From Puccinia triticina (Eukaryota > Basidiomycota > Pucciniomycetes > Pucciniales > Pucciniaceae): 64,000 nucleotides of DNA. The translations under genes and the position numbers were made by a program. Every line of letters starts with the position of its first letter. Positions within the stretch are counted from its first letter, which is position 1. A model generated the notes under the pieces. It worked only from the letters and a program-made list of their open reading frames with translations. It was not told the origin of the DNA and searched no databases. Location of the stretch: positions 2,604,001 through 2,668,000 of the forward strand of contig NC_070571.1 in assembly GCF_026914185.1 (NCBI RefSeq), in the 5' to 3' direction. Positions 44,092 through 55,543 of this stretch are shown piece after piece.

Positions 44092-46410
44092 AAGCAGATC
44101 GTTGATCACATGAACCAAAGCTCTCGAAGCAGTATAAGATTTCGAGAGATTATCGCGAGTATCTTCATCGAGCTGGCCGTCGAGAGCGAGTTCAAGGGTA
44201 GACAAGATCTGATGCAAGGGGGTCCTGACTGGGTCGGCCGAGCGGTCCGAGGACCAGAAGATTGCTGAGCGCCCGGTCTTTCTGATCCACAGTCTGATTC
44301 ATCTCGCGTAAGAAACGCTTACCCTCGTGACTCGCATTCGAGAGCAGCAGGGCTTGCAACTGGTTGTTCTGCACTGCCGCCTCTTTCTGTCGCCACACGT
44401 CGATAAACTTCCCGTACACCAGACTCAGGACCGAGCCGGTTTTGAGCTGGTCGGCGGTCCAGGCCTTGGAGCGTTCTTTGACGGTCTACAAAACATGATC
44501 ATCAGGTCAGATACAAACCTCCGTTTCGAGAGAAAAACCCATTTTGTTTTTGTTCGTAGGGGAAGGAATGCTGACCTCTGACCAGATCTTGAACGACTTC
44601 CTCGGCTCAAGGATGTTGCCATTCTTATCATCCTTCATGATTTTCTCATGGGGGTTCCCAGCCCAATGGGGACTGGGCGGGTCTGAAGAAGCAGATAAAG
44701 GCCTGACCGCTCCTGGACAAAGGGATGACGAGCACGCCGGAGATCGACTCGAACCCGCCGGGGTATTCGATGTCCGGGAAGGTCACATTGATGTCCGTCG
44801 ACACTTGGATTGAGCTATCACAAAAACAAGCGTGATCAATAAGGAGAGGGGTCGGCCAGAGAAGGAAGTGGTCTATTATTATCTTACTTGTATTTCCGCA
44901 CTCTGAGGTACTCGAGAATGGCCAGGATCTCCTGAGAATTAGACACGGTGCCCCAGATCTTGGCCTCTTCGCCGATGGAGAGCACGCCGGACTGAGCGTC
45001 GAAGAGCCAGAGCAGATCCTCGGCCTTGGAGACGAAATAGCCTGAGGGGTTTTTGGAGGTCAAGGTGGTATTGATGAGCTTGCGCGACTGCAGGCGTTGG
45101 GAGAGGTTCAAGCGCAGAATGTTCCGCGAGACGGTGTCGCCCAGCATCGTGCAGAACTGCCGCGTCGGAAACGTCACGCGCTGGCCGAATCTACCGTAGC
45201 TGTGACAGGATATCAAGCCCCGTAATTCGTCATTCATGATGATGGATATCGAAAATGAGGATTGCTGATGAAGAAATTGGAGTCAGCGTATAGAGAGAAT
45301 GGAGAGATATATACATATCGAACTCACGACGCCCATGTTAGCCAGATACTTGATGTGAATCGGACTCATTGCCCTGAGATGACAGTGGGTCATATTCAAC
45401 GGTTTCGACAGCTCTTCTTGGGATTTGCACATCAGCCTAGCAGTAGGTTGATCGCGATCGTACAGCATCCTGACTTTGTTGATGTTGTACAACTCTCTAG
45501 CTTGGGCGGGTATGTCTATTTGAGAAAAAAAAAAAAGGTTAGCCAATTGATCGTGGGTGAGAGAGAGGAGGAGAGAACCACTGACCTGAGGCAGGGAATC
45601 GGAGGCCTCGATAGAGATTGCGAGTCCGTTTCCAATCCACGAGTTCAGCGATGACTTGACCGTTCCAAGACTCGTCGAACTGTTTCCGTAAAGGGTGACC
45701 GGGGAGGTCAACATCAACTTGGAAGGGGAAATGAAAAAGGCCCGTCTTTTTTTGGCGGAGCAGCGCGGAATTAAGTCGCAGCAGTTTGCGAGAGCTTGTT
45801 GCTCATGTATATCGCGCGCTGCATCCTCATCAAGAAGAAGACCGACCTTATAGATCATAACGCGATCGAACCCGGTGAGTTCCCTGACCAAGCCGATGGC
45901 CATCTTGAGGAAGGTGGGCATATCGTCTGCCTTATCGAACTGATTATTGAGCTGACTGAGTATGGAGAGCACCTCGACGGAGTCGCCGGAGAAGTCTTTC
46001 CCCTTCCTGCGGAGTCTAGCGAGCGCGCGGAGCGGTTTGTTGATGGACATGGTGGACTCGATGAGGTCCTGTTCGGTGGGTTCGTAGGGCTTGCCGGCCA
46101 CCCCGCCCCGATCGTCTTCGTCTACCGGCTCGACGGAGACCGTCGAGGGCGGGTTGAGCTCGTCGTTTTCGAGCTCGAACTCGATGATCACCAGGCGTGG
46201 CCGGCCAACAGGGTCGGGGCGATGGGCGGCGCACCAGCAGGACCATTCGGTGTGGCTCATCGGGCCGTCGATCCCCGTGCCAATGCCACCCCTGCCGGAC
46301 ATCCGGAAGGTGTGTGGGCCGGCGGTGGAGGTGTTGGCGCTGTCGAGACAGACCTCGAGGTTATCGCAGAGAAGTTGGGACTGGTCCCGTGTTAGAACCT
46401 CGGTGAATTG
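44092..46410 (-). pseudogene. Fungal phytochrome histidine kinase, internal part (PAS-GAF-PHY-HisKA)
   Basis: Exons 46410-45847, 45679-45586, 45515-45328, 45264-44888, 44814-44576, 44485-44323 and 44228-44092 join in phase except for one extra base. They encode the end of the PAS domain (CWCAAHRP, LVIIEFELE), the GAF domain (LTGFDRVMIYK, FDESWNGQVIAELVDWKR, FPASDIPAQARELY, HLRAMSPIHIKYLANMGV), PHY (RGLISCHSYG, SRKLINT, FDAQSGVLSIG, HWAGNPHEK) and the HisKA H-box SNASHEVRTPLHQ. A +1 change in a G-run at 44668-44671 shifts the frame before HWAGNP. The N-terminal exon with the chromophore Cys and the ATPase and receiver domains are missing. Otherwise splicing signals and frame are well kept, so capture was fairly recent or the copy was recently functional. 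Confidence 0.82.
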
Positions 46411-47090
46411 TCATCTTTGTTGCTGTTGTCGTTGGGGTCTCCGCCAAAGGCATGCAGGTTCTGGGGTGCCGCTCTGCCTGCAGGGTGTGTACAGACTTGA
46501 TGGTATAAGCGGGGGGGGGGGGGAGTGATGACACTAATTGAAAGAAAGAAGGTCAGTGGTAATCAGGATGGGCCTGTGTGCTCGTCATGCTGGGGCAGCG
46601 GGCGGCGTGGTGAGGGTGTTGGGCCTTGGCTGAGTTATCGTGCCCCGTGGCGATGGCGCGATGACCGCACGTTGTGTGGGTGTGGCTTGTGAAGTGGTGT
46701 GTTGAGGGTAGAGGCGCCACCGAGGCGGTTAAAATAGCTTAGGTGAAGGGTGGCGTGGCTGGTTGGTAAGCGGGCGGCGCGCGGTGAGATGGTGCCTCCA
46801 GGTACTATATAAGGAGGGGGTTGGGATCAATGGAACCGCAGGGGATTCGGTTTCGTCCGCCCCCTCCCTGGGAGGCCCCTAACTTCTTGGTTAGGCCCCC
46901 CCTGGCTAGTTTACCAACCGGCCCTCTTTTGCTCGTTGCTCCGGCACAGCTGGAGGGTCATCCATAGGGCCTTTGGGTCTTCGGGGATATTCAACGTGCC
47001 AAGTGAGATTAAGGGGCAAGTTTTGCCCCATTTTGTGACAAAAAAACACCCCAAAACTTAGATCTACAGGTCTAGAATTCTGTGGATTTA
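46411..47090. other. Spacer inside the 9.5-kb element
   Basis: GC-rich, with a poly-G run near 46511 and TATATAAGG at 46806-46814 on the plus strand. No supported coding sequence downstream of that TATA-like site. Confidence 0.4.
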
Positions 47091-47208
47091 AGAAAGTGGG
47101 ATTAATTTTTTTATCTGAGCTATTGGTTGTGTATCAAGTTAGTCGCAAGAATAGTGATATAATGTATTCAATTGGATACGATAATAAAGGAACAGGAAGT
47201 GGTGAGAT

Positions 47209-50200
47209 TCAGAAGTCGTTAAATCTTGCTGCTGAACTTTGGAGATTTTTTGGCTGCATCAAGAATCGCATGACAATCATTGAATTGTCCTTTAGCTCTG
47301 ACTCCACTGCAAAGCCAAAGATGACTACTGATGCATCTTTCAATCGTTCAAGGTGCAAGGGAACTACGAACTGTGGTACAAATATCGGAAGCTGCAGAAA
47401 ATGTTCTCTTGACACATGCCGAGCTGCTTGCACATGACAAGTAGTCTCGGGCCAGGGAAGACAGGACAGGGAACGATGCTGATTGAGTCTGAATCCCAGA
47501 TGTGGAAAGGGATGAAGTGGTCAGTGCTGTGTGATACAGAGAACAAACAATCATGCAGCAAGACTTACCTTCCACCACAGGAGGACATTGCCTTTTATAC
47601 CTAACAAAAAGTGGGTTGCGTGATAACAATTCAACTCGTCTTCGCTGTCGTCCAGCCCAGCTTGTGTTGGAAAGAAGTTGTACTCAGAGTTGAGTTCTTC
47701 AGGATCTGTAGTTGTCTGTGACTTCTCTTCAGTTGGAGGTGGAGTTCACAACTCAAGGGGGTAGTACTAGTCTGACCTGAACTTGGAGTATTCCTATTCT
47801 CTCCGATTGCAGGACGTTTGGAATTATTGGCTGCATGCAATGAGGATGACTGCGGGTTAAGGGCTCTCCAGGAGTCTGATTGCGTCAGAACAAAGCCAGG
47901 GGTTGAAACTTGGGTTTTCTTGCGCGCAGATTGTCTTATTGTTGGTTGGGCAGCAGGTGGAGCATTGGAAGGGGTAGTATCACCCGTGATTGGTGCTTTT
48001 GGTAAATTTTCTGGAGTAATTTCTTGAGACATATCAATGCAAGGAGAGATGAGGAGCTCTAAATTCTGGGGGATCAGTATGTATGGGGACCAGGTACACA
48101 ACAGGAATTGATCAGATGCAAAATGAGGGCAGCCTGACGGTCCTTGAATTTTTCAAGAAGGAGAGATTGTGCTTCAAGGTGATGCATTGGGTATTTGTTT
48201 GAAAACAGGAGGAGCCTCCACGCTGGATGCAACATCGTCACCATGAGGATCGGTTTGCATTTGAGCGCAAGATCTTGATACTTGGTTGACTTTTTGATCA
48301 TCGGATCAAACATTGCCTCTAAGACAGTTCCACTGTCTTCCTGTTTCATTTGAGAGAGGTTGTCAATCAGTCGGCTATATTCATATAGCAACATTGAGCA
48401 AGATGGGCCTTTGCCCTCCATTCGCTTTGTCAAATCAAGGAACCCCAAGACTCAAGAGCAAGACAGAGTTGTCAGATCAGCCAACGAATCAAAAACAATG
48501 TCCTGATATCAGCAAAAAGGACGACCTGATATCAGTACCGTACCTTCAGAACCCTATTGAGGACTTTGATGTTGTCCCATTCTTCATTGAATGAACTCAT
48601 AGCCACTGAAATGGTTATCCTTTCCGTTTTTGGTTTCGTTGACAAGAAGTTGATTAACGACCTGTGAACAAGAACAAAATAAATCACTGAGACTACCATT
48701 AGTGTCAATGATAGTTGATTTCAAACCTTTTACTCACCTTTCGTGCATTATATGCTTGATTCCGACTGTCATATGCGATATTCCATTGTATTCCGTAACC
48801 CCCTATGATTCCGGGGCCCTCATACCCCAGCTTCTCAGCCCAGACTTTAAACTCGGCCTGCTTTGCCGGAGAGCTGCAGATGCAACGGCATACGTAATCA
48901 ATCTGTTGTACAAGGAGAGCACTCAAGAAAGTCAGAATAATGTGCCAAAAAAGACCTAGAAATTGCTGACCTTCTTTAATGTAAAGCCGATCCCACTATC
49001 ACTGTACTTCCCTTTAGCTTTCTTCTTGCTGGGCACCCCTTGAGCAATGACATTGTCTTTGGGTTTACCATCTGAATCGGACTCGGAGACATCATCCGGA
49101 TCGACCTCTTCCTTTTCTTCAGACTGCTCGAGTCCGTCTTCAATCATCTCACCTTCCTCAGTGATTGTTGCAAGTGTTGGAAAAGATTTGGGTTTTTTTG
49201 GGGCTGGTCCCTCGGCATTTGATAGATTGATTGCAGCTAGGCCGGCTCCTAGGATCAGCAATAGTACATGACAGAAACAACGTTGATGGTTGACTTCTTG
49301 ATCCCAGAACGTCCCATCGTGATCGCGGATGATTTTGGATAGCTCTTTAGTCATGGTGAAGTTGTTCAATGCTGAGTTGGTTGTTTTGGCTAGGACGTAA
49401 TTAAGAGTCAAAAGGACAAGCCAGGCAAAAAGTAAGATCACTGATTCATTGACCGGTTCATATTGAAACAAAAAAATACTTATCTCATCGTGAAGACCAC
49501 TCTTGATCAGAACTCAAGCAAAAGGGAGAGCAAGATACTTTCCCTTGTGATGCCAGGATATGTACTTCATCGATAGGTGCTGGCATCGATATTCCCAGTT
49601 CTTTGTGATGTAACACACCAATATGCCAAGAAAGGCCTTGTGCCCACCTTTAGTCGTCCAAACGTCAGAAACTAAACTGATTTTAGATTCAGAAGCCTAA
49701 TCAAACACATCAGACATTTCAAACTCCGGAACTAATTTCGTGAATTTTAACATACACACAAAGGAAAGAACTTTACCTTGATATCATCCAATACACTACA
49801 CCAAAGAGCTAGATAGAGATTTTGCGCGGTAGTTGCTGCCCAAGTATGTGAGTATATCTTGGTGCGCATCTCCACGTGATCAAACGTGATCCAAAGGATT
49901 GCGTCTTCAAAGCGAGCCCAAGGTAGCAAGTGTTGTACAAGCCAAAATACCAAGAGCTTGTTGAAGGTGGTGTTGTCGAAGCGCCCTTTGGTCACATATG
50001 AGGCAACAGTATTGCCGGGTTTTTTATCCAACTCAGAGTTCTCTTGAGCATTGGCTTGAGCTTGCTGAGCAGCCGTGAGGGGCAATTTTGCACCAGCACT
50101 AATAGCTTTTGGCCTACCTGAACATGCTGCTCGAATCGTTCCTTTAATGTTTGATCCGTTGCGATGTATCTTGAGGTTGTAGTACAAGGAGGTTGAGGCT

Positions 50201-50859
50201 TTGACAATTTTTGGGCACCAGAGACAACTATAAGATAAAGAGGATTCAATCTGGCCGAAAAATAACAGGATACTATCAGTTCCGTCCTTGCGAGGTGTTA
50301 CCTTCTTATTGGCCTTTGATTTCAACGTGCGGGTGGCGGCCTTCTTGTTTTCTTCATCAGAATCTTGCGTCATATCATAGATTTCCTCAGGACCAGATGG
50401 ATTGTTGGTTTCTTGGGAAGAAACAAGTTTCTGACAAAAATAAACACCCAGACCAATGGCCAAAGGCCAACTCAATATAAATGAATTCAAATACTTGTTT
50501 CTTTGGCCGTGGAACCGAGAACTACATATTTAGCTAATAGAACACATCACAACTCAACGGGGTAGTACTAGTCTGACCTGAACTTGGAGTATTCCCATTC
50601 TCTCCAATTGCAGGACGTTTGGAATTATTGGCTGCATGCGATGAGGATGACTGCGGGTTAAGGGCTCTCCGGGAGTCTGATTGCGTCAGAACAAAGCCAG
50701 GGGTCGAAACTTGGGTTTTCTTGCGCGCAGATTGTCTTATTGTTGGTTGGGCAGCAGGTGGAGCATTGGAAGGGGTAGTATCACCCGTGATTGGTGCTTT
50801 TGGTAAATTTTCTGGAGTAATTTCTTGAGACATATCAATGCAAGGAGAGATGAGGAGCT
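47209..50859 (-). pseudogene. hAT transposase of the 9.5-kb element, decayed
   Basis: On the minus strand the parts come in transposase order. An N-terminal Ser/Thr/Pro-rich exon (from MSQEITPEN at 50859) is followed by a BED-type zinc finger (CLWCPKIVKAS..LKIH near 50200) and LVSDVWTTKGGHKAFLG (49650). Next come AKTTNSALNNF..HDGTFWDQEVNHQRCFCHVL (49400-49280) with an acidic linker, a VWAEKLGYEG..WNIAYDSRNQAYNAR exon (48860), and LDLTKRMEGKGPSCSMLL..LHPAWRLLLFSNKYP (48440-48190). The dimerisation domain FPVLSSLARDYLS..RTFSAASDI ends it (47530-47360). In-frame stops occur after LALPFA (near 49525), after GYEFIQ (near 48595) and within LAP-TIER (near 47345). It probably once mobilised the element. 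Confidence 0.75.
47746..48124. repeat. 379-bp direct duplication, copy 1
   Basis: About 98% identical to 50546-50925. The duplicated segment is the N-terminal exon of the transposase (MSQEITPEN) and its 5' flank. Copy 1 lies inside the transposase between its middle region and its C-terminal domain. Confidence 0.85.
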
Positions 50860-50925
50860 CTAAATTCTGGGGGATCGGTATGTATGGGGACCAGGTACAC
50901 AACAGGAATTGATCAGATGCAAAAT
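50546..50925. repeat. 380-bp direct duplication, copy 2
   Basis: The copy in the expected 5' position of the transposase gene; see 47746-48124. Confidence 0.85.
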
Positions 50926-50989
50926 TTACGCTTGCTGGTGAATGCTGAGCATGTCCTAAGTAATCACGCTTCACCTGGTGAGCCTGTGG

Positions 50990-51323
50990 GTGGCGAAGCG
51001 CAGAACCGCTGCGCTATCTGCAGATAAGCCACTACGCTGCGCCTAACCACTACGCTGCGGGCGCTCCTTTTCCGCTGGTAGCGCATAGAAGCGGCCTCAA
51101 GCCGCTTTTACGCTGACGCTCCGCTAAACTGTAGCAAAAGCGAAAAAAAGTCGCTGCGCTTCGCGCTGATCACATCTGGCGTAGCAAAATTTCCGCTGCG
51201 CTAGCGCTATCAATAGTGATTTTGCGCTATCGCTATCGCTTTTTGTAAATTAAAAAAGCGGCCACCCACTTCGCTGCGCTAAAACACCGCTTTTCTGAGC
51301 GTAGCGTAGCTCTTGCGGTGTTG
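50990..51323. repeat. Right subterminal AGCG repeat region
   Basis: Dense GCGCTA, AGCGGC, CGCTGCGC words in both orientations up to the perfect terminal repeat. Confidence 0.8.
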
Positions 51324-52461
51324 AATTCCCGGACAAATGACCTTGAGGAACAATTGCATCAGTATCTACAATTGGTATAAGGAAATCGAGATGACCAAGA
51401 TGGCAAAGGCCAGCCAAATTACTTTAACAACCAATTTGTGGACGTCATCGGATCTTACTGGCTACATGGTTGTAAAAGTGCATTACATTGCGGAAGATTG
51501 GGAATTGACCGAAAGTATCATCAGCTTCCATCCTCTCTTGTCCCCACACACCGGCCAAGTCATTGCGGATCGTATCAGTCAAGTCTTGATTAAGTGAAAT
51601 GCCCTTCAAAAAGTTGCTTTTGTTACACTCAACAATGCTAGCTCCAACAACCTTGTGATTTCACAATTTGAAAGGTTTATTAGTGATTGATCTCAATTGT
51701 TAGGCCAACCTGCAACCTCAGCCTACTTCCATGTTTGATGCTCAGCCCACATCATCAACCTCGTAGTCAAAGATGGCCTCAAAGAATTCTGTGGACCAGT
51801 TGAGCTCCTCCGAGAAAGTGTCAAGTATATCCATGGCTCATCAGCAAGGATGGAAGCATTTAAACAGGCTATGGCAAACTCACACATTGATCCAAAGAAG
51901 AAACATCCTTCAAAGGATGTCCCGACCCGGTAGAACTCAACTTATTTGATGATCATGTCATCAACACCCCTCAAATCAGCCTTCCAACAGCTTGCAATGG
52001 ACAATGAGAAATTTGAAGTCAGTCCCTTGGCTGTTGTTGACTGGGATCAGCTTGAAGTTATGGAGAAGTTCTTGGAGCCATTCTTCAAAGGTTAGCTTAT
52101 ATTCTTCCCTCATTTTTTTGCGATTGAACCAATAATTTGATAGTTGATTTTTTTTTGTACCTAACAACAGTCACGTTGGATTTGAGTGGTACAAAATACC
52201 CAACAACTAATCAGACTTACCGTGCTATGAAGAAGATCAAGAGACAACTAGCTCAAATGACCAACGTCACCAACATAATACAGCCAATGAAAGAGAAGTT
52301 CAACAAGTACTGGGGCATGATGGAAGAATTTGCGGCCATCGGACTTGTCCTCAATCCTTCTTACAAGATTCAATACCTGCATTTTAGTGTTGAGGAAATG
52401 CAAGGTGCCCAAGAAGCATCTGAATTCTTGGCTCAAGTTTGTTCAGCAATAATGAATCTCT

Positions 52462-53537
52462 CACCAGGGGAGATATGTTCCCACTCCCCAGGGAGTGCCT
52501 TACCGTAACTTTTTTCCATAACTGTGCTGGAGGCCTTTGGTAAAGCAATATTGAATAGGTATGAACAAGACTGGAAGTCAGTGTGGAAATCAGTTGGAAA
52601 TCATCCTGAAATAAACCATAACTTGCCAAAAAATCATCCAGAACTCATCCAGAATATAGTCCTTTCTTGGCTCCATGACCAGTGTGTGCTTTCCATGGAG
52701 ATGTGAAAGGCCCAGCCTGTGATTTTTTCCCCCTCATGTACTCGCGTACATCAGGGGGACAATTGGTGTCTCAAAACAAAAATTTTACTTTTCATGTGGC
52801 TGTGAAAGGCCCATCCTGTGATATTTCCACCTCAATGTACGCGCGTACATCAGGGTGATTATTAGCAAAGTGCAAAAAGGTTAACTTGCATGCGCACATG
52901 TGAATTTTGAAAAGCAAAAAAATACAAAATTCACTAGATCCTTTTCGTGAGGAGGACAGGATATATGGCCAAAGTGAATTGGCACCGCAATCCAACCTTG
53001 ACTTAACTCAGACTTTCACCCTATTAAAACAGTTTTTTGTCATTTTTATCAGCCAAATTCAAATTAATTCCCGCATTTCCAAGGAAATGGGTTTCAATTT
53101 CAATGACTGCAACATTACCACATTCCAAAAATCTAAACCCAATAATACCAAGTCAACTTTTAGTTTAATTTTGTACATCAGGGCATATAATGTGAATTAC
53201 AAGAAACCCATTTTTTTGGAGGAATTACTTTTGAGAATGGGAATTTTGCTTTGCTATCCTTAAAAATAAGTAAACAGGAGCAATTGATGAGTTGGACTTT
53301 GGTGAAATATCATTTCATCATATTTCTTCCTACAGTTGTACATGGAAAACAAAAGAATTCTACACAACATTGTGTTGACTTCCAAATCAATTGTGACTGA
53401 CTTTTCACTAACTTCTCCATCCAATTTACTATTTTGGGGATGAGTTACTAATCCACATCAGGCTCACATCCAACCAAAACTCACATGAAATTCAGCTCTG
53501 GCACTCCCTGGGGAGTGGGAACATATCTCCCCTGGTG
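52462..53537. mobile_element. 1.1-kb element with perfect 38-bp inverted ends
   Basis: Ends begin CACCAGGGGAGATATGTTCC and stay perfect for about 38 bp. TCT flanks both sides, a possible 3-bp duplication as in CACTA-type elements (ends CACCA are CACTA-like). It interrupts the outer hAT transposase. The interior is AT-rich without a transposase; a repeat with palindromic TGTACGCGCGTACA and TGTACTCGCGTACA lies at 52720-52860. Confidence 0.85.
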
Positions 53538-54285
53538 TCTGGAATATGTACATTCCTTCCTGCGCTACTGACACACCAACAATATGTCAGAAAGCACCAA
53601 GCAAGTCAACAATGAGGACACCACTTGATTCCTCAGGTACATGGAAGGATCAAGTGATGGCTTCCAGTCAAATGCTCCGGGTGCTGAACTCAATCTTTAT
53701 CTTGAGGAAAAAAATGTTGGACTCACTGACACAAAACACTTCGACATACTTGGTTGGTGGAAGATGAATGAATCATGATTTCCATCCCTTTCAAAACTCA
53801 CAAGGCTTATCCTGATGGCCCCAGCCACCTCTGTGGCATCCAAATCAGCCTTCTCCACCGGGTGCCATGTCCTTGATGACTACCACTGTTGCCTGAAAGA
53901 AGATACCATTGAGGCCCTTTTGTGCACCCAAGATTGGATGAAAAAGTAGATGTTTTTTCTTTTCATCCTTGTACCCATGTTGTTTTATTTCTTTTCTGTC
54001 TATGTATCTCTTTTTTTTACAAAATCACACTTGTCACGACTATTTTTCTTTGGCCAATGGCCTGTCCATGGGCAGCCCGCGGGTGCCCGCTTTACCAACC
54101 TATCTCCAAGCCCACCCGATCCTCCCGCAACCCGCCCGTGTCCGCAATGAGGCGGACATGGGTTTGGGCCGGACACAATATCTTGGGGTTTGGACCCGGC
54201 CCGGCCTGTCCAAAATTGTAGCGGGTTGAGCCGGGTTAGCCCGCGGGCAGCCCAAACCCGCCCAATTATCATCCTTACATGGTTA

Positions 54286-55543
54286 ACCTGAGCATTGACC
54301 ATGAGATATAAATTTTTGAAAACTGTAAGTAGATCACCCAAGGAATTTGTTACAAAAGTCTTAAGATATGCATATTCATAACCAGATTTAACTCTTCATG
54401 TGTTGAGGTTTTGGAAGTGAGGGGCAAGCCCAAGCAACAACAAATAAACGAATTATATTTTGTTTGAGGTAGTCCCAAACGGCCAGTTGAGTCACAAGAA
54501 ATTTCTTCAACATATAAATAGGTTCATTGTAGAGATTGGCCGTCTTTGCATACATTACTTGCTGCCACAGAAGCATGGATTTTTCTCAGGAATCTTCAGG
54601 TTTGCTTGCTTTGGACTTTTGAATTTTATTTTTGGCTAGGAAATGCTTATTGCAATTGGTAGTTGTTTTTTTGTTGATGTGCCAAGTATAAAGGTTTACT
54701 TGTGAATCTTCCAATGTGCTCTGTAAAGTGCTGTCTCAATCTGTGATGAATACTTTTGGAATCCATGAGGGACACCGCATGTGTTTCAGGAGATTATTCA
54801 CAGCCCAAAGATAATTTTCTTTGTTTTCATAGCTCAAAAGGCAGAAGGCAATAGAGAAAGATTGATTTGATGTGGCATTGCCAAGGATGTGGATCAAAGG
54901 GAGGTTTTAGTGATTTGTCTTATATGTAGAATCTAGCAGGGAAACATGATGGTTGATGCAAGCAAGGTGAATTGAACCTGGGTGAGAAAAAAAAACAATT
55001 TTCAATAGAAATATCATTGTCAAAGGCCCCACAACCAGTTTGAATCTTTGAGGACAGACAATAAGGCTTCAGTTGGCAATCTACCAGCCAAATCTTCAAG
55101 ACAGATTTTCTGTATGGTTTTTGTAACTGTCTTGTTAGTAGCATATGTTTCATTATCTGAAGTTCAGAGTTGTAAAAGGATCTGCGCAGGATTTAGATTG
55201 GTTGCAAAAGCTTTTGTATCTCCTCAAGCTGCTCAGGGTGGATGTTTTGGTGGGTAGAGGGTGCTGAAGCCTGGGTGATGCTTCATGTTTGTGTTCACCA
55301 TGGTGTACCTCCAACAGCGGTACCAAGCCCTTTTGCAGGCTGTTTTGCATCCAGCTTTATTTAATGAAATTCCACAAAATCCACCTGAAAGAATGCAGTG
55401 GACGCAGATATCTTTCCCAGGGTGGGAGTTTGACTTAGGGACCGCATATCCATGATGTTTTGCCCAGGTGTTACAGATGGAAAACAAGTCTTCCATTGTA
55501 TTAGAATGATGCAAAGGGAGTGGAGGGAGAGGTTCTGAAACAT
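54286..55543 (-). pseudogene. MULE (Mutator-like) transposase relic, upstream part
   Basis: The minus strand shows a FAR1-like DNA-binding start (TMEDLFSICNTWAKHHGYAV, KSNSHPGK, SGGFCGISLNKAG, HHPG/KHEAS), then ICLEDLAGRLPT and the MULE core region around 54990-54760 (PGSIHLACINHH, LLDSTYKTN, SFLLPF). A later W-rich part is at 54576-54388 (YAKTANLYNEPIYMLKKFLVTQLAVWDYL, LFVVAWA, given here in two motifs). Frames change several times and stops are frequent, so it is a pseudogene. It continues at 40020-39690 across the outer hAT insertion. Confidence 0.7.

Larger units (their letters stand above)
41818..51323. mobile_element. 9.5-kb hAT-type element carrying phytochrome gene fragments
   Basis: The ends are perfect 21-bp inverted repeats starting CAACACCGCAAGAGCTACGC. 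A perfect 8-bp duplication AATTCCCG lies at 41810-41817 and 51324-51331. Removing the element plus one duplication rejoins the outer transposase in frame (FTIP to GQMTLR), which supports the call strongly. Both subterminal regions (41818-42070 and about 50990-51323) are filled with AGCG-type repeats in both orientations, as in hAT transposase-binding regions. Inside, left to right, are a CTAGAGGCCAAGGCGGC motif, unassigned DNA, a MITE (43338-43556), two phytochrome pieces (43560-43990 and 44092-46410), spacer, and a decayed hAT transposase on the minus strand (47209-50859). Confidence 0.92.
40672..53949 (+). pseudogene. hAT transposase of the outer element, in four pieces
   Basis: Pieces 40672-40897, 41592-41817, 51332-52461 and 53538-53949 together make about 660 codons. 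Piece 2 has the N-terminal hAT signature IKHEYLFSIVEHKGF. Piece 3 begins in frame after the 9.5-kb insertion and has LTTNLWTSSDLTGYMVV, then CSAHIINLVVKDGL and the late LNKYW-like and LNPSYKIQYL regions. Piece 4 holds the C-terminal dimerisation domain (PATSVASKSAFSTG, ALLCTQDW). Several stop codons (e.g. after QVLIK at 51595, near 51690 and near 53780) show it was already decaying or has decayed since. Introns may remove one (52091-52170 region). Confidence 0.8.
40029..54277 (+). mobile_element. Composite hAT element with three insertions, target duplication CATGGTTA
   Basis: The ends are TAAGGATGATAATTGGGC at the left and its complement at the right. A perfect 8-bp duplication CATGGTTA lies at 40021-40028 and 54278-54285. 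Across the site the MULE transposase frame becomes continuous when the element and one duplication are removed, which confirms the boundaries. Subterminal regions are GC-rich (CCCGC/GGGTTTGGGC words). Its own transposase frame is cut by insertions at 40898-41583, 41818-51323 and 52462-53537. Without these the element would be about 3 kb, a normal hAT length. Confidence 0.93.

Noticed and set aside
45796..46395. 199-codon plus-strand ORF
   Set aside because: Antisense shadow of the phytochrome PAS/GAF exon.
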